Positions 55,982 to 64,000 of a stretch of 64,000 nt of DNA are shown here, piece after piece. Source of the DNA: an uncultured Vicinamibacterales bacterium (GTDB taxonomy: Bacteria > Acidobacteriota > Vicinamibacteria > Vicinamibacterales > UBA8438); assembly GCA_958295905.1 (NCBI GenBank), contig OY282382.1, forward strand, positions 1,054,001 through 1,118,000. The letters run 5' to 3'. Position numbers and translations under genes: made by a program. How positions within the stretch are numbered: position 1 is the stretch's first letter; every line of letters starts with the position of its first letter. A model generated the notes under the pieces. The model made no database searches. It was given only the letters and a program-made list of their open reading frames with translations, and was not told the origin of the DNA.

Positions 55982-56716
55982 ATGGAATGGCTGTTCAATC
56001 CCGAGATCTGGATCGCCCTCGTCACCCTCACCGTCCTCGAGGTCGTCTTGGGCGTCGACAACGTCATCTTCATCTCGATCCTGTCCGACAAGCTGCCCCG
56101 CGGGCAGCAGAAGCTGGCGCGCCGGGTCGGGCTCGGACTGGCCATGCTGTCCCGCATCGTCCTGCTGCTGTCGCTGAGCTGGATCATCCAGTTGACCGAG
56201 CCGCTGTTCGCGGTGTTCGGCCGGGAGGTGTCCGGCCGCGACCTGACGCTGCTCGGGGGCGGGCTGTTCCTGCTGGCGAAGTCGACCTATGAGATCCACG
56301 AGAGCCTGGAGGGCGACGAGGGGCATCGATCCCGGCGGAAGACGGCGACCTTCGCCGGCGTGATCCTGCAGATCCTGGTGATCGACATCGTCTTCTCGCT
56401 CGACTCGGTGATCACCGCGGTCGGGATGGTGGAACAGATCGGGGTGATGATCGCGGCCATCGTCATCGCGGTGATCATCATGCTGATCTCGGCCGAGGCC
56501 ATCAGCGCCTTCGTCAACGAACGACCGACGGTCAAGATCCTCGCGTTGAGCTTCCTGCTGCTGGTGGGGTTCTCGCTCGTGGCGGAGGGGTTCCACCAGG
56601 AGATTCCGAAGGGTTACCTGTACTTCGCGATGGCGTTCTCGGTGTTCGTCGAGCTGATCAACAACCGGATTCGCCACGTGTCGCCGGTGCGCCTGAAGAA
56701 GCCGATCACGTCGTGA
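55982..56716 (+). CDS. TerC-family integral membrane protein
   Basis: The 244-residue protein has about seven helices and the family's acidic intramembrane motifs: VLEVVLGVDNVIFISILSDK near the N-terminus and VIDIVFSLDSVITAVGMVEQ in the second half, with AEGFHQEIPKGYLYFAMAFS near the C-terminus. TerC proteins are linked to metal (manganese) export and tellurite resistance. The stop overlaps the convergent PAP2 gene by 11 bases. Confidence 0.9.
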   Translation: MEWLFNPEIWIALVTLTVLEVVLGVDNVIFISILSDKLPRGQQKLARRVGLGLAMLSRIVLLLSLSWIIQLTEPLFAVFGREVSGRDLTLLGGGLFLLAKSTYEIHESLEGDEGHRSRRKTATFAGVILQILVIDIVFSLDSVITAVGMVEQIGVMIAAIVIAVIIMLISAEAISAFVNERPTVKILALSFLLLVGFSLVAEGFHQEIPKGYLYFAMAFSVFVELINNRIRHVSPVRLKKPITS

Positions 56717-57509
56717 ACCACCAGGCGCCGGCGCCGACGAAGACGCCGAGCAGGGTGTCGGCGGTGTAGTGGTAGCGCCCCACCACGGTGGAGGCGGCGA
56801 TGGCGCCGGCCACGGCCAGAAGGGGGGCGAGCAGGCCGGGGAGCAACTGGGCGGTCGCGAGGGCGGCGGCGACCGCGGTCGAGGCATGACCGCTCGGAAA
56901 GGTGTTGACGTGGACCGACGCGCGATCGAGGACGGCGCGGTTCGCCCGCCGGAGCGCGAGGCCGCGCGCGTCCATCGGTCCCGGCGGCTCGAGGCTGCGG
57001 GGCGGGCGGGTCTGAATCCAAGGCAGCAGGCCGTAGCAGGCGAACGCGGCGGTCAGCACCGCCGTCCAGTACTGGTCGGCGTTCCCCCGCAGGCCGGCTG
57101 CGTAGAGCAGGGCGAAGGTGGCCGGGACGAACGGATAGGCGCACAGATAGGCCAGCTCCAGCAGTTGGAGGACCGGCGCCGGCGTCCGCCGCACCGCCGT
57201 GTCCAGCCGAAGGGCCGCGAACAGGCGCCGGTCGAGCCGCAGCAGCCGGGCCTCGGCCGCGGGCATGGGGCGCCGGAAGAAGAGCCCGGCCATCCAGTAG
57301 CCCTGCAACAGGTAGATGCAGGGCACCCAGTCGCGCGCGACCCGCATCGGGAGCTGCAGGCGCAACTGGGAGAGCACCAACACCAGTCCGATGCAGACCA
57401 GCCCGACCGCCGTCACCCGGTTGCGCCGGGTCGCCGACAGCGGCTGGAGGCGGGCGAGGACGAGGAGATAGCCGAAGAAGCCGCAGACGATCCACTCGCT
57501 GGCGCGCAC
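56706..57509 (-). CDS. PAP2-family membrane phosphatase
   Basis: The protein has 267 residues and several helices. Phosphatase motifs near the C-terminus are NTFPSGHASTAVAAALA (motif with catalytic His) and VGRYHYTADTLLGVFVGAGA. The first conserved motif (KxxxxxxRP) is weak, possibly in PWIQTRPPRSLEPPGP. Such enzymes dephosphorylate lipid phosphates. I chose GTG at 57509, beginning VRASEWIVCGFFGYLL, because no in-frame ATG precedes the first helix. Confidence 0.75.
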   Translation of the reverse strand: MRASEWIVCGFFGYLLVLARLQPLSATRRNRVTAVGLVCIGLVLVLSQLRLQLPMRVARDWVPCIYLLQGYWMAGLFFRRPMPAAEARLLRLDRRLFAALRLDTAVRRTPAPVLQLLELAYLCAYPFVPATFALLYAAGLRGNADQYWTAVLTAAFACYGLLPWIQTRPPRSLEPPGPMDARGLALRRANRAVLDRASVHVNTFPSGHASTAVAAALATAQLLPGLLAPLLAVAGAIAASTVVGRYHYTADTLLGVFVGAGAWWFTT

Positions 57510-57655
57510 CGGTTCATCGTGGCAGCCCGGCGCGGGATATGCAAATCGCCGGGAGCCCGTGGCGGCGCCCCGGCTGCATTCGCCGGTCTCGTCGCCGCGC
57601 GCGGTTCGCCGCGGGCTCCCCGGGGCCGATCCGCGAACGCCGGACCGCCGTCGGT

Positions 57656-58960
57656 TCAGGCCCGATCGGCGGCGACGGCGTTCGGATGGTCGAGGGGCGC
57701 CGGTTCGGCCCCGGGACGCTCCCGGGCGGCCGGCGACTCGGGAAGCCGGCGGAACAGTCGCACGACCAGGACCAAGGACACCGCGAACAGGGCCGCGCCG
57801 AGGAGGAACGGCGCCCCCGGCAGGTGGATCGCCGCGCCGTCCGAGGTGAAGTAGCTGAAGAGCCCCGTGGTGAAGACGAGCGGGGCCGCGATCGCGGTCA
57901 GGCTGACCAGCGACGTCAGGGCCCCCTGGATCTTTCCCTGCTCGGAGGGGGGCACGGCCCCGGCCACGAGCCCCTGGAGCGTCGGGTGCGCGATGCCCCC
58001 GAGCGCCCCGAACACGATGATGACGAGGACCATCCAGCCCGCCGACGCGAGGCCGTAGCCGAGGAACGACAGCATCGAGACGGTCACGCCGAAGAGAATC
58101 GCGCGCCGCTCGCCGAGGCGGGCGACCGCCGGCCGGATCAGCAGCCCCTGCACCAGCACCGCCATCACCCCGACCAGGGCCAGGGTCAGGCCGTTGGCCT
58201 GGGGGTCCCACCCGTACCGGTAGCCGGCGTGCAGCACCCAGACGTTCTCGAGGCCGCGCTGGGCCAGCGACAGGAAGATGAAGACCACCGCGAGCCCCGC
58301 CACCAGGGGATAGGCGCGCAGTCGCTTCAGGCTGCCGAACGGGTTCATCCGGCGCCACGAGACGGGGCTGCGCGGCCCGGGGGGCAGCGACTCGGGCAGC
58401 ACGAAGAATCCGTACAGCCAGTTGACGAGGGCCAGCCCCGCCGCGACGAAGAACGGCAGGCGCAGCTCGATGCCGCCCAGCAGCCCCCCGAGGGCGGGAC
58501 CGAAGATGAAGCCGAGCCCGAAGGCGACCCCGACGAAGCCGTAGTTGCGGGCCCGGGTCTCGGGGGTCGACACGTCGGCGATGTAGGCGTTGGCGGTGGT
58601 GATGCTGGCCCCCATGACCCCGGCGACGGCGCGGCCCACGAAAAGCCAGCCGATGGACGGCGCAAAGCCCTGGACGAGGTAGTCGACGCCGAACCCGAAC
58701 AGCGAGCCGAGGATGATCGGCCGGCGGCCGTAGCGGTCGGAGAGGGCGCCGAGCACGGGCGCGCACAGGAACTGCATCAGGGCGTAGAGCGCGATGATGA
58801 CGCCGTAGAGCACCCCCGCCTGCGAGTCGTCGCCGCCCGTGAACTCCCTTATCAGCTCGGGCAGGACGGGGATGATGATGCCGAGCCCGAGGATGTCGAT
58901 GAACAGCGTGACGAGGATGAAGATCATCCCCGCCTGACGGGTCCGTCGTCCGAAAGCCAT
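57656..58960 (-). CDS. MFS drug-type exporter (TetA/Bcr-like)
   Basis: The 434-residue transporter has 12 helices. The N-terminus IFILVTLFIDILGLGIIIPV is characteristic of the TetA/TCR group. Motif A is GALSDRYGRRPIILGSLFGF, and FVGRAVAGVMGASITTANAY and GFIFGPALGGLLGG form motif C. It would export a drug or metabolite by proton antiport. It follows nhaC by 19 bases on the same strand, so the two probably share a transcript. Confidence 0.88.
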   Translation of the reverse strand: MAFGRRTRQAGMIFILVTLFIDILGLGIIIPVLPELIREFTGGDDSQAGVLYGVIIALYALMQFLCAPVLGALSDRYGRRPIILGSLFGFGVDYLVQGFAPSIGWLFVGRAVAGVMGASITTANAYIADVSTPETRARNYGFVGVAFGLGFIFGPALGGLLGGIELRLPFFVAAGLALVNWLYGFFVLPESLPPGPRSPVSWRRMNPFGSLKRLRAYPLVAGLAVVFIFLSLAQRGLENVWVLHAGYRYGWDPQANGLTLALVGVMAVLVQGLLIRPAVARLGERRAILFGVTVSMLSFLGYGLASAGWMVLVIIVFGALGGIAHPTLQGLVAGAVPPSEQGKIQGALTSLVSLTAIAAPLVFTTGLFSYFTSDGAAIHLPGAPFLLGAALFAVSLVLVVRLFRRLPESPAARERPGAEPAPLDHPNAVAADRA

Positions 58961-58979
58961 CCTGTCCGTCTCCGGCCGC

Positions 58980-60461
58980 TCAGCCGCGCGCCGGCTCGCG
59001 GGCCGGATCGGATTCGAGCTTCACGATCGAGATGTTCGCCCACCCGTAGAGGGCGGCGACGAGGGGATTGATGAGGTTGAAGAAGCAGAAAGGGGCGTAG
59101 GTCAGGGTGGCGACCCCGAGGGTGCCGGCCATGTACGCGCCGCACGTGTTCCAGGGGATCAGCACCGAGGTGATGGTCCCGCCGTCCTCCAGGGTCCGCG
59201 ACAGGTTGCGCGGGTCGAGCCCCCGGCGCTCGTACTCGGCCCGGAACATCCGCCCCGGCAGCACGATGGCGATGTACTGGTCCGAGGCGAGCACGTTCGT
59301 GCCGAACGACGTGAACAGGGTCGCGGCGATGAGGCTCCCGGTGCTGCGGGCGGCGTGGAGGATGCGCTGCGCCAGCGCCTCGAGCTGGCCGGTGGACTCC
59401 ATGATCCCCCCGAAGATCATGGCCGACATGATGAGCCAGATCGTCGTCAGCATGCTGCTCATCCCCCCGCGGCTGAGCAGGTCGTCGAGGGCCGCGTTCC
59501 CCGAGTCGAGCGTGAACCCGTCGAAGAGGGCGATCCAGCAGCCCTTGACGACGGCGAGGGGCCGCGGCAGGTCGGGGTCGGCCGCGAACGCCACCACCGT
59601 GTCGCCCTGAAAGAGCGCCGCGAAGACCGCCCCGGCCAGCGCCCCGACGAGCAGCGCCGGAAGCGCGGGGACGCGCCGCAGCACGAGGGCCAGCACCAGG
59701 GCCACCGGAAGCAGCAGGTGGGGGCCCAGCGCGTACTGTTCATCGAGGGCCTCGAGCACCACGTCCAGCTCGGCGGTGGTGGCGGGGGCCGGCGCCGCGA
59801 AGCCGGCCACCGTGAACAGCGCCAGCGCCGCCGCGATGCTCGGTCCCGTGGTCCAGACCATGTGCCGGATGTGGGTGAACAGGTCGGTCCCGGCGACGGC
59901 CGGGGCCAGATTCGTGGTGTCGGACAGGGCCGACATCTTGTCGCCGAAGTAGGCGCCCGAGATGATGGCGCCCGCCGCCAGGCCCAGGTTGAGCCCCTGC
60001 GCGGTGGCGATGCCGACCAGCGCGATGCCGATGGTGCCGGCGGTGGTCCATGAACTGCCCGTGGCCACCGAGACGAGGGCGCAAATGACGCACGCGGTGG
60101 CGTAGAACACCGACGGCGACAGCACCAGCAGTCCGTAGTGGATCATCGTCGGGACGACCCCGGCGAGAATCCACGTCCCGATGAGGGCGCCGACCACGAG
60201 CAGGATCAGGATGGCCCCCATCGAGACCGAGATGCTCCGGCGGATGCCCTGCTCGATGGCCGGCCACGGATGCCCGTTGCGCAGCCCCACCAGCGCCGCC
60301 GCGGCCCCGGCGAGTATGAGGGCGATCTGGTTCGGGCCGCTCGACGAGCCGTCCCCGAACAGGTAGACCGACCCGGCGAGCAGGGCGATGAGGAGGCCCA
60401 GCGGCACCAGAGCCTGCAGGGCGGTGGCGGGGCGTATCGTATCGGGGGTGGGGTGGGCCAT
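58980..60461 (-). CDS. nhaC: NhaC-family Na+/H+ antiporter
   Basis: The protein has 493 residues and about 12 helices. Typical blocks are VVGALIGTWILAGVVPTMIH, VSVATGSSWTTAGTIGIALV, AGAIISGAYFGDKMSALSDT with the conserved acidic residues, and LLSRGGMSSMLTTIWLIMSA. IPWNTCGAYMAGTLGVATLT lies near the end. It exchanges sodium or another organic ion for protons. ATG at 60461 is favoured over one at 60482 because the family N-terminus begins there. Confidence 0.87.
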   Translation of the reverse strand: MAHPTPDTIRPATALQALVPLGLLIALLAGSVYLFGDGSSSGPNQIALILAGAAAALVGLRNGHPWPAIEQGIRRSISVSMGAILILLVVGALIGTWILAGVVPTMIHYGLLVLSPSVFYATACVICALVSVATGSSWTTAGTIGIALVGIATAQGLNLGLAAGAIISGAYFGDKMSALSDTTNLAPAVAGTDLFTHIRHMVWTTGPSIAAALALFTVAGFAAPAPATTAELDVVLEALDEQYALGPHLLLPVALVLALVLRRVPALPALLVGALAGAVFAALFQGDTVVAFAADPDLPRPLAVVKGCWIALFDGFTLDSGNAALDDLLSRGGMSSMLTTIWLIMSAMIFGGIMESTGQLEALAQRILHAARSTGSLIAATLFTSFGTNVLASDQYIAIVLPGRMFRAEYERRGLDPRNLSRTLEDGGTITSVLIPWNTCGAYMAGTLGVATLTYAPFCFFNLINPLVAALYGWANISIVKLESDPAREPARG

Positions 60462-60490
60462 GCGGATCCTGCCGGGACGCACATGCCAAG

Positions 60491-60505
60491 CGAGGCTCCG
60501 CCTCG
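60491..60505. repeat. Short hairpin repeat upstream of nhaC
   Basis: CGAGGC TCC GCCTCG forms a 6-bp hairpin at 60491-60505 and is followed by GACCGACGAG. A near copy, with one extra loop base and GACCGGCGAG, lies at 40965-40990. It may be a leader hairpin or the end of a small repeat. Confidence 0.4.
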
Positions 60506-60710
60506 GACCGACGAGACTGGTGGCTGCCCCGATCGCTGAGCGAGGGCGGACGAAACACGATCAGAACTGGACTCAACCGTTCAAGATCACGCCCGTTCAA
60601 AGAAGTCTAGCATGCCACGCCGGCCGCCCGGCCCGGATCCTCCGGCGGCGACCGGGTCAACTGCAGCGGCCTGCTCCCCAACGAACCCAACGCGCGTGTC
60701 GCCCGACCGG

Positions 60711-61133
60711 GGGCATCACGCGCTGACTGCGTGGGATGCCCCTGCGGGCTCAGGCCGGACCGCTGTTCCTGGACGGACACGTGGAAGCGACTTCCAATGA
60801 AGGGCGAACGGTCACGGTCGTGTCACTGGACCGTCCGGTTGACGACGAACCGGATGGTCTCGTCGAGTACTCCTTTATCATCATCGAACCAAGTAGCCCG
60901 ATGTCGGATATCGCCGAAACGACCCGTATCCGTTGGGCCGCGGCGTTATACGATTCTGCCTTTGTGGAAGTGTTGCTCCAGAGCGGCGCTACTTGGTGGT
61001 GACGGGCAGCGGCGACGTATACGTGGGACTGCGGGTTCATCGCGACCATACTCCACCGGGGGGAATCGTAGCTCTCAAAGACGTAGACGGTGACGGAGTT
61101 GCCGATGCGGAGGAGCGATTTGGAGCGTGGTGA
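60711..61133 (+). pseudogene. Remnant of a larger gene, possibly sorbosone-dehydrogenase-like
   Basis: Two adjacent frames look like coding remains. The first, 60736-61002, carries EGRTVTVVSLDRPVDDEPDG and SSPMSDIAETTRIRWAAALY. The second, ending at 61133, reads YLVVTGSGDVYVGLRVHRDH then GIVALKDVDGDGVADAEERF, a pattern seen in the beta-propeller of sorbosone/glucose dehydrogenases. The 5' end abuts a fragment of repeat family 2 (60711-60745, GCATCACGCGCTGACTGCGT), which may have cut the gene. No intact product is expected. Confidence 0.45.
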
Positions 61134-61298
61134 GAGTGGAGGTACGCAGTTCTTCAGGAATCCGACCTCGTGGCAGGTGGTGGATACGTCCGCCCTGCCG
61201 TTGGGCGGATTGCTTTGATGTGAGGGGCTGTGCAGGGGCTCCGCTTTTGGGTGGCCGGAGGATCCCGTGGCGCTTCTTGGCCGGGCGATTTGGCTTAC

Positions 61299-61456
61299 CA
61301 GCCCGTGGCGAAACTTCGCAGCGTGCCGGAACTGGCCGGCGGTGGTGCGGGAACGGCTCGGATCGGTCCAGATTTCGGCACTTCGACCGCTGCGCGGCAC
61401 GTTCTCGGGCCGAACGCGGCACCGGCCGGCTGCGGCGCAACTTCTGCCACGGGCTG
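61299..61456. mobile_element. MITE-like element with 4-bp target duplication (158 bp)
   Basis: The left end is CAGCCCGTGGCGAAACTTCG and the right end, read inverted, is CAGCCCGTGGCAGAAGTTGC. Direct repeats TTAC at 61295-61298 and 61457-61460 flank it. The terminus and the 4-bp NTAC duplication match those of the IS1182-like elements at 216 and 5834. It has no coding capacity, so it is best read as a non-autonomous derivative moved by that transposase. Confidence 0.8.
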
Positions 61457-62046
61457 TTACAACGGCCCCGATTCTCTCGATGGGTTACGCCTGCGGCGTC
61501 ATTTGGGCTGTGAACGGGGATGGTGTTTTGGGATGGGGGCTCTCTAGCGCCGGGCGTTTGGCGTTGACGAATTTTGTTCTCCAAGCTGTGGTTACGGCTG
61601 TTCTCTTTAGTTTAGTGGGTTGGTTTCGCCCTCGATGGGAGACTTGGTTGCACGACGGCGATTCTGGTGACGTGTGTGATATTTTGCGGCGCAGGTGGTG
61701 GGGAGCGTAGTGTGGGTGTCAGGGTTCGATCGTGGGCCGGCGGAGCGGTTTTGGCGAATGGTGAGCTACGGACGGAGGGCGTGGCAGCCCGTGGTAGTGC
61801 GCCGTGAAAGGCGCCATTCTTCAGCGGGTGCGAATCCCGCCCGGCAACTTGTCGCTCTATCCGGTAGCAGTCGGGCGGACGATGGAGGCAACGACATCGG
61901 CCGAAGCGCGCCGACGACAAAGGGCCGCCGAGGGCGGTTCAGCGACCCACGTGGACAGCCAGAAGGAGAGCCGGGCGTTTCGGGGCGTTCGTCGGGCTCG
62001 GCATGAGCTCGCCTCGTTCACGGCGCGGAACGCGCAGGCATGGTCG
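61457..62046. other. AT-richer intergenic stretch without a supported gene
   Basis: This stretch is visibly lower in GC than the rest of the window around 61560-61720. A frame from about 61483 to 61710 encodes about 75 residues with two hydrophobic segments (MGYACGVIWAVNG and VLQAVVTAVLFSLVGWF), and might be a small membrane protein. Another isolated IS-type end, CAGCCCGTGGTAG, is at 61785. GCGCCGTGAAAGGCGCC (hairpin) and GCGGGTGCGAATCCCGC (like a tRNA T-arm) follow near 61800-61840. None of these is enough for a firm gene call. Confidence 0.35.
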
Positions 62047-64000
62047 CTACAACTCGCCCGGGGACTGCGCGAGGCCGCCGGTCTGCGGTGACGGGGACTC
62101 GGGTGCGGTGTCCATGCGCGCAGTCGAGCGCGGGTGCGGCGCCAGGGCCGGCGCGCCATCGGTCTCGGGCGCCGGGGCGGATTCCCGGGTCTTCGTCGGC
62201 GGCAGTGCGTCCGGCAGCGGCAGCAGGTCCAGCGCGGCGGCGGTGTCTGCGACGACCGCGTCGACGGCGGCAACGGTGCGCGCCGACTGCCGCAGGGTAC
62301 GCGCCGCCCAGGCCGTAAGCAGCACCGCGGCCCCGGTGAGCCACGGCCAGTACGGGGCCGGACCTGCGGCGGTCCCGACGAGCGCGCCCCCCGCGAGGCC
62401 CGCGCCGGCGAGCCACAGCATGGGGGTGGGCCTGAGCCGCCGGGCGAGGCGGACGAGGCACCGTCCCCCGCGATGCTCCTCGACCAGCACCCGCAGATGC
62501 AGCCGCGCCCACCGGTTCAGGCCGACGCTGATGTCGCGGTCCGCCTGCCAGCCGTCGTCTATCTCGACCGTCCGCACCTCGCGCGTCCGTTCGAGCCGGG
62601 TCGTCAGATGCGACAGCAGCGCTTCCGCCGCGATCCAGGTTTCGCTCCAGAAGCGCCGGGGCGGGGTACGGCGGGACACGGCGGCCCACAGCGCCCGGAC
62701 CGCGCCGGCCGTTGCGGCCGGGGGGCGCCGTCCGGCGGCCGGGGCGCGCAGGACCTCGGGTGGAGACATCGCGCCGCGCAGGCGGCCCCACGCGCGGGCG
62801 AGGGGCTGGGTGAAGTACAGCCCCGCGATGCGCGCCCGGTAGAGGATGCGGCTCAGGCGGCGCGGCCGGCGGACCAGCGGCGGCAGCCCCTCGATGTCGG
62901 TGACGAGGGCGTAGCGCACGCAGCGGGCGATAGTGGTCCCGAGGGCGCCCGTCCCCACCGTCAGCAGGGCGGCGGCCAGCCCGATCTGGTTGGTCAGCAG
63001 GGTCGCCGCGCCCAGCCCGATCGACGCCGCGGCGGCGACCTGCCAGCGGGCCGAATGCGGCATGAACGCGAACGGGTACGTGTCGATCGAGTAGACCGAC
63101 GGGAACGGCGCGGTGCCCCACGTGCCGCTGTTGACGCGGGCCCGGGTGAGCGAGCGGTGGAAGGGGAGCGGGCCGTAGATGCGCCCGCGCCACCCGATGT
63201 GCAGGCCCTGGAACTGGTCGGGGTGGTGCGGCTTGAGCCAGGACTCGCCCTCGCCGTAGCCGACCTGCTGCCGCCAGTAGGCGCGCAGCGACGCGCGGTG
63301 GCGATGCCAGACCAGGGCCGACGGCGCGAACCCGATCTTCCAGCCGCGCGCCTGGAGGCGCCAGCAGATGTCGACGTCGTCGCCCGCGCGAAGGTAGATC
63401 GGGTTGAACCCGCCCACCGCGAGCAGCGCGTCGCGGCGGAACGCCATGTTGCAGCCGGGCACATGCTCGGCGATGCGGTCGTCGAGCATGACCTGGGTCG
63501 GACTGCCGGGCGCGCGGGCGATGCACTGCGCCATCGGCGGGTCGTCGGCGGGGACGAGGTTGGGGCCCCCGGCTCCGACGACGTCCGAGGTCAGGAACGG
63601 TTGGACGAGGTGCGTCAGCCAGTCGGGATCGACCCGCACGTCCCCGTCGGTGTAGGCGACGATCCCGCCGACGGCGTGCTCGAGCCCAATATTGCGGGCC
63701 GCGCTCAGCCCGTCGTTCGGGATGTCGAGTACGGTGACCGATGCATGGCGTCGCGCGATGGTGCCGGTGGCGTCGTGCGACCCGTCGTTGACGAGGATGA
63801 TCTCGAAGTCGGGATAGGTCAGGTTCTCGATCGACGTGAGGCACTCGTCGATGGTGGCGGCCTCGTTGTAGGCGCAGACGACGACCGAGATCTTCGGCCA
63901 CGCTCGCCGTTCGGCTTCCGGGAACGGCGCGTCCGCGAACGCCTCGACGACCGCCCGCAGGGCCGGTTTCGGCTTGCGCGCCGCGTCCACGAGGCCGAAC
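62047..64000 (-). CDS. Large membrane glycosyltransferase, GT2 domain (partial at window end)
   Basis: At least 650 residues; the frame is open to the right window edge. The GT2 domain begins ISVVVCAYNEAATIDECLTS, followed by EIILVNDGSHDATGTIARRH, GIVAYTDGDVRVDPDWLTHL (DxD) and NMAFRRDALLAVGGFNPIYL with GDDVDICWRLQARGWKIGFA. C-terminal membrane helices (ASIGLGAATLLTNQIGLAAA) and a long soluble tail follow. The text before the GT2 domain, FGLVDAARKPKPALRAVVEA, resembles the end of a TIM-barrel glycoside hydrolase. I infer that the full protein fuses a glycosidase-like domain to the transferase. Confidence 0.82.
   Translation of the reverse strand, partial: FGLVDAARKPKPALRAVVEAFADAPFPEAERRAWPKISVVVCAYNEAATIDECLTSIENLTYPDFEIILVNDGSHDATGTIARRHASVTVLDIPNDGLSAARNIGLEHAVGGIVAYTDGDVRVDPDWLTHLVQPFLTSDVVGAGGPNLVPADDPPMAQCIARAPGSPTQVMLDDRIAEHVPGCNMAFRRDALLAVGGFNPIYLRAGDDVDICWRLQARGWKIGFAPSALVWHRHRASLRAYWRQQVGYGEGESWLKPHHPDQFQGLHIGWRGRIYGPLPFHRSLTRARVNSGTWGTAPFPSVYSIDTYPFAFMPHSARWQVAAAASIGLGAATLLTNQIGLAAALLTVGTGALGTTIARCVRYALVTDIEGLPPLVRRPRRLSRILYRARIAGLYFTQPLARAWGRLRGAMSPPEVLRAPAAGRRPPAATAGAVRALWAAVSRRTPPRRFWSETWIAAEALLSHLTTRLERTREVRTVEIDDGWQADRDISVGLNRWARLHLRVLVEEHRGGRCLVRLARRLRPTPMLWLAGAGLAGGALVGTAAGPAPYWPWLTGAAVLLTAWAARTLRQSARTVAAVDAVVADTAAALDLLPLPDALPPTKTRESAPAPETDGAPALAPHPRSTARMDTAPESPSPQTGGLAQSPGEL

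Noticed and set aside
57550-57655. CAGCCCGTGG-like end near 57556 (GAGCCCGTGGCGGCG)
   Set aside because: It lacks the flanking similarity and partner end seen in the real elements; likely chance in GC-rich DNA.
61790-61850. tRNA-like segment (GCGGGTGCGAATCCCGC resembles a T-arm)
   Set aside because: The 5-7-5 T-arm shape is present, but I find no matching acceptor stem, D-arm or anticodon arm upstream, and no CCA end.
61804-62091. Small plus-strand ORF with ARRRQRAAEGG and Arg-rich text
   Set aside because: It overlaps the end of the glycosyltransferase gene, has no ribosome-binding site and no recognisable motif.

Overview
The window is a 64 kb, GC-rich stretch of bacterial chromosome with no rRNA or tRNA gene that I can recognise. 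A TatT/DctP/fused DctQM TRAP cluster, a HExxHxxGxxHN secreted metalloprotease of the DUF5117/DUF4953 type, a mycobacterial Sdh1-like respiratory complex and many small dispersed repeats suggest an environmental Gram-negative bacterium, plausibly an Acidobacteriota (Vicinamibacteria-like) lineage. That placement is inference.

The left half (about 1-31 kb) is an eroded anti-phage defence island. In order: (i) a giant sacsin-type GHKL ATPase gene split by two inverted copies of one IS1182-like element, followed by a SNF2-like helicase; (ii) a small secreted protein and an ISKra4-type transposase relic; (iii) on the minus strand, a Septu-like ptuA-ptuB pair coupled to a third HNH nuclease gene; (iv) a compact Thoeris-like operon of an unknown ORF, a SLOG-domain protein and a TIR-like DUF1863 protein; (v) a three-gene operon of a 1794-residue DEAD/DEAH-DUF1998 helicase, a SNF2 helicase and an Eco57I-like adenine methylase. 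The methylase is interrupted by an IS4-family element, frameshifted and cut off at its 3' end. Removing each IS together with one target-site copy restores the reading frame exactly at all three insertion sites. Several single-base frameshifts also lie in this island, and I saw none in the right half.

The right half (31-64 kb) is mostly metabolism and transport: a heavy-metal-associated domain protein, an outer-membrane protein, the TRAP cluster, an M20 peptidase, an acyltransferase, a glycine oxidase-like flavoenzyme, an Sdh1-type succinate dehydrogenase/fumarate reductase, a DUF3311/sodium-solute symporter pair, the metalloprotease, TerC, PAP2, an MFS exporter, NhaC and a large glycosyltransferase cut by the window end. 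One more defence candidate is embedded here: a coupled two-gene operon of a NYN-domain RNase-like protein and a NACHT-type STAND NTPase (41.3-44.2 kb).

Intergenic DNA is rich in small mobile-looking repeats. One family carries the same CAGCCCGTGG terminus as the IS1182-like element, and one copy has its own 4-bp target duplication, as expected for a non-autonomous derivative. A second family of about 160 bp has CATCCCACGCT ends and is present in three copies. There are also short tandem duplications directly upstream of genes. The strongest leads for undescribed biology are the NYN-NACHT operon, the sacsin ATPase/SNF2 pair, and the SLOG/TIR operon with its unknown first gene.
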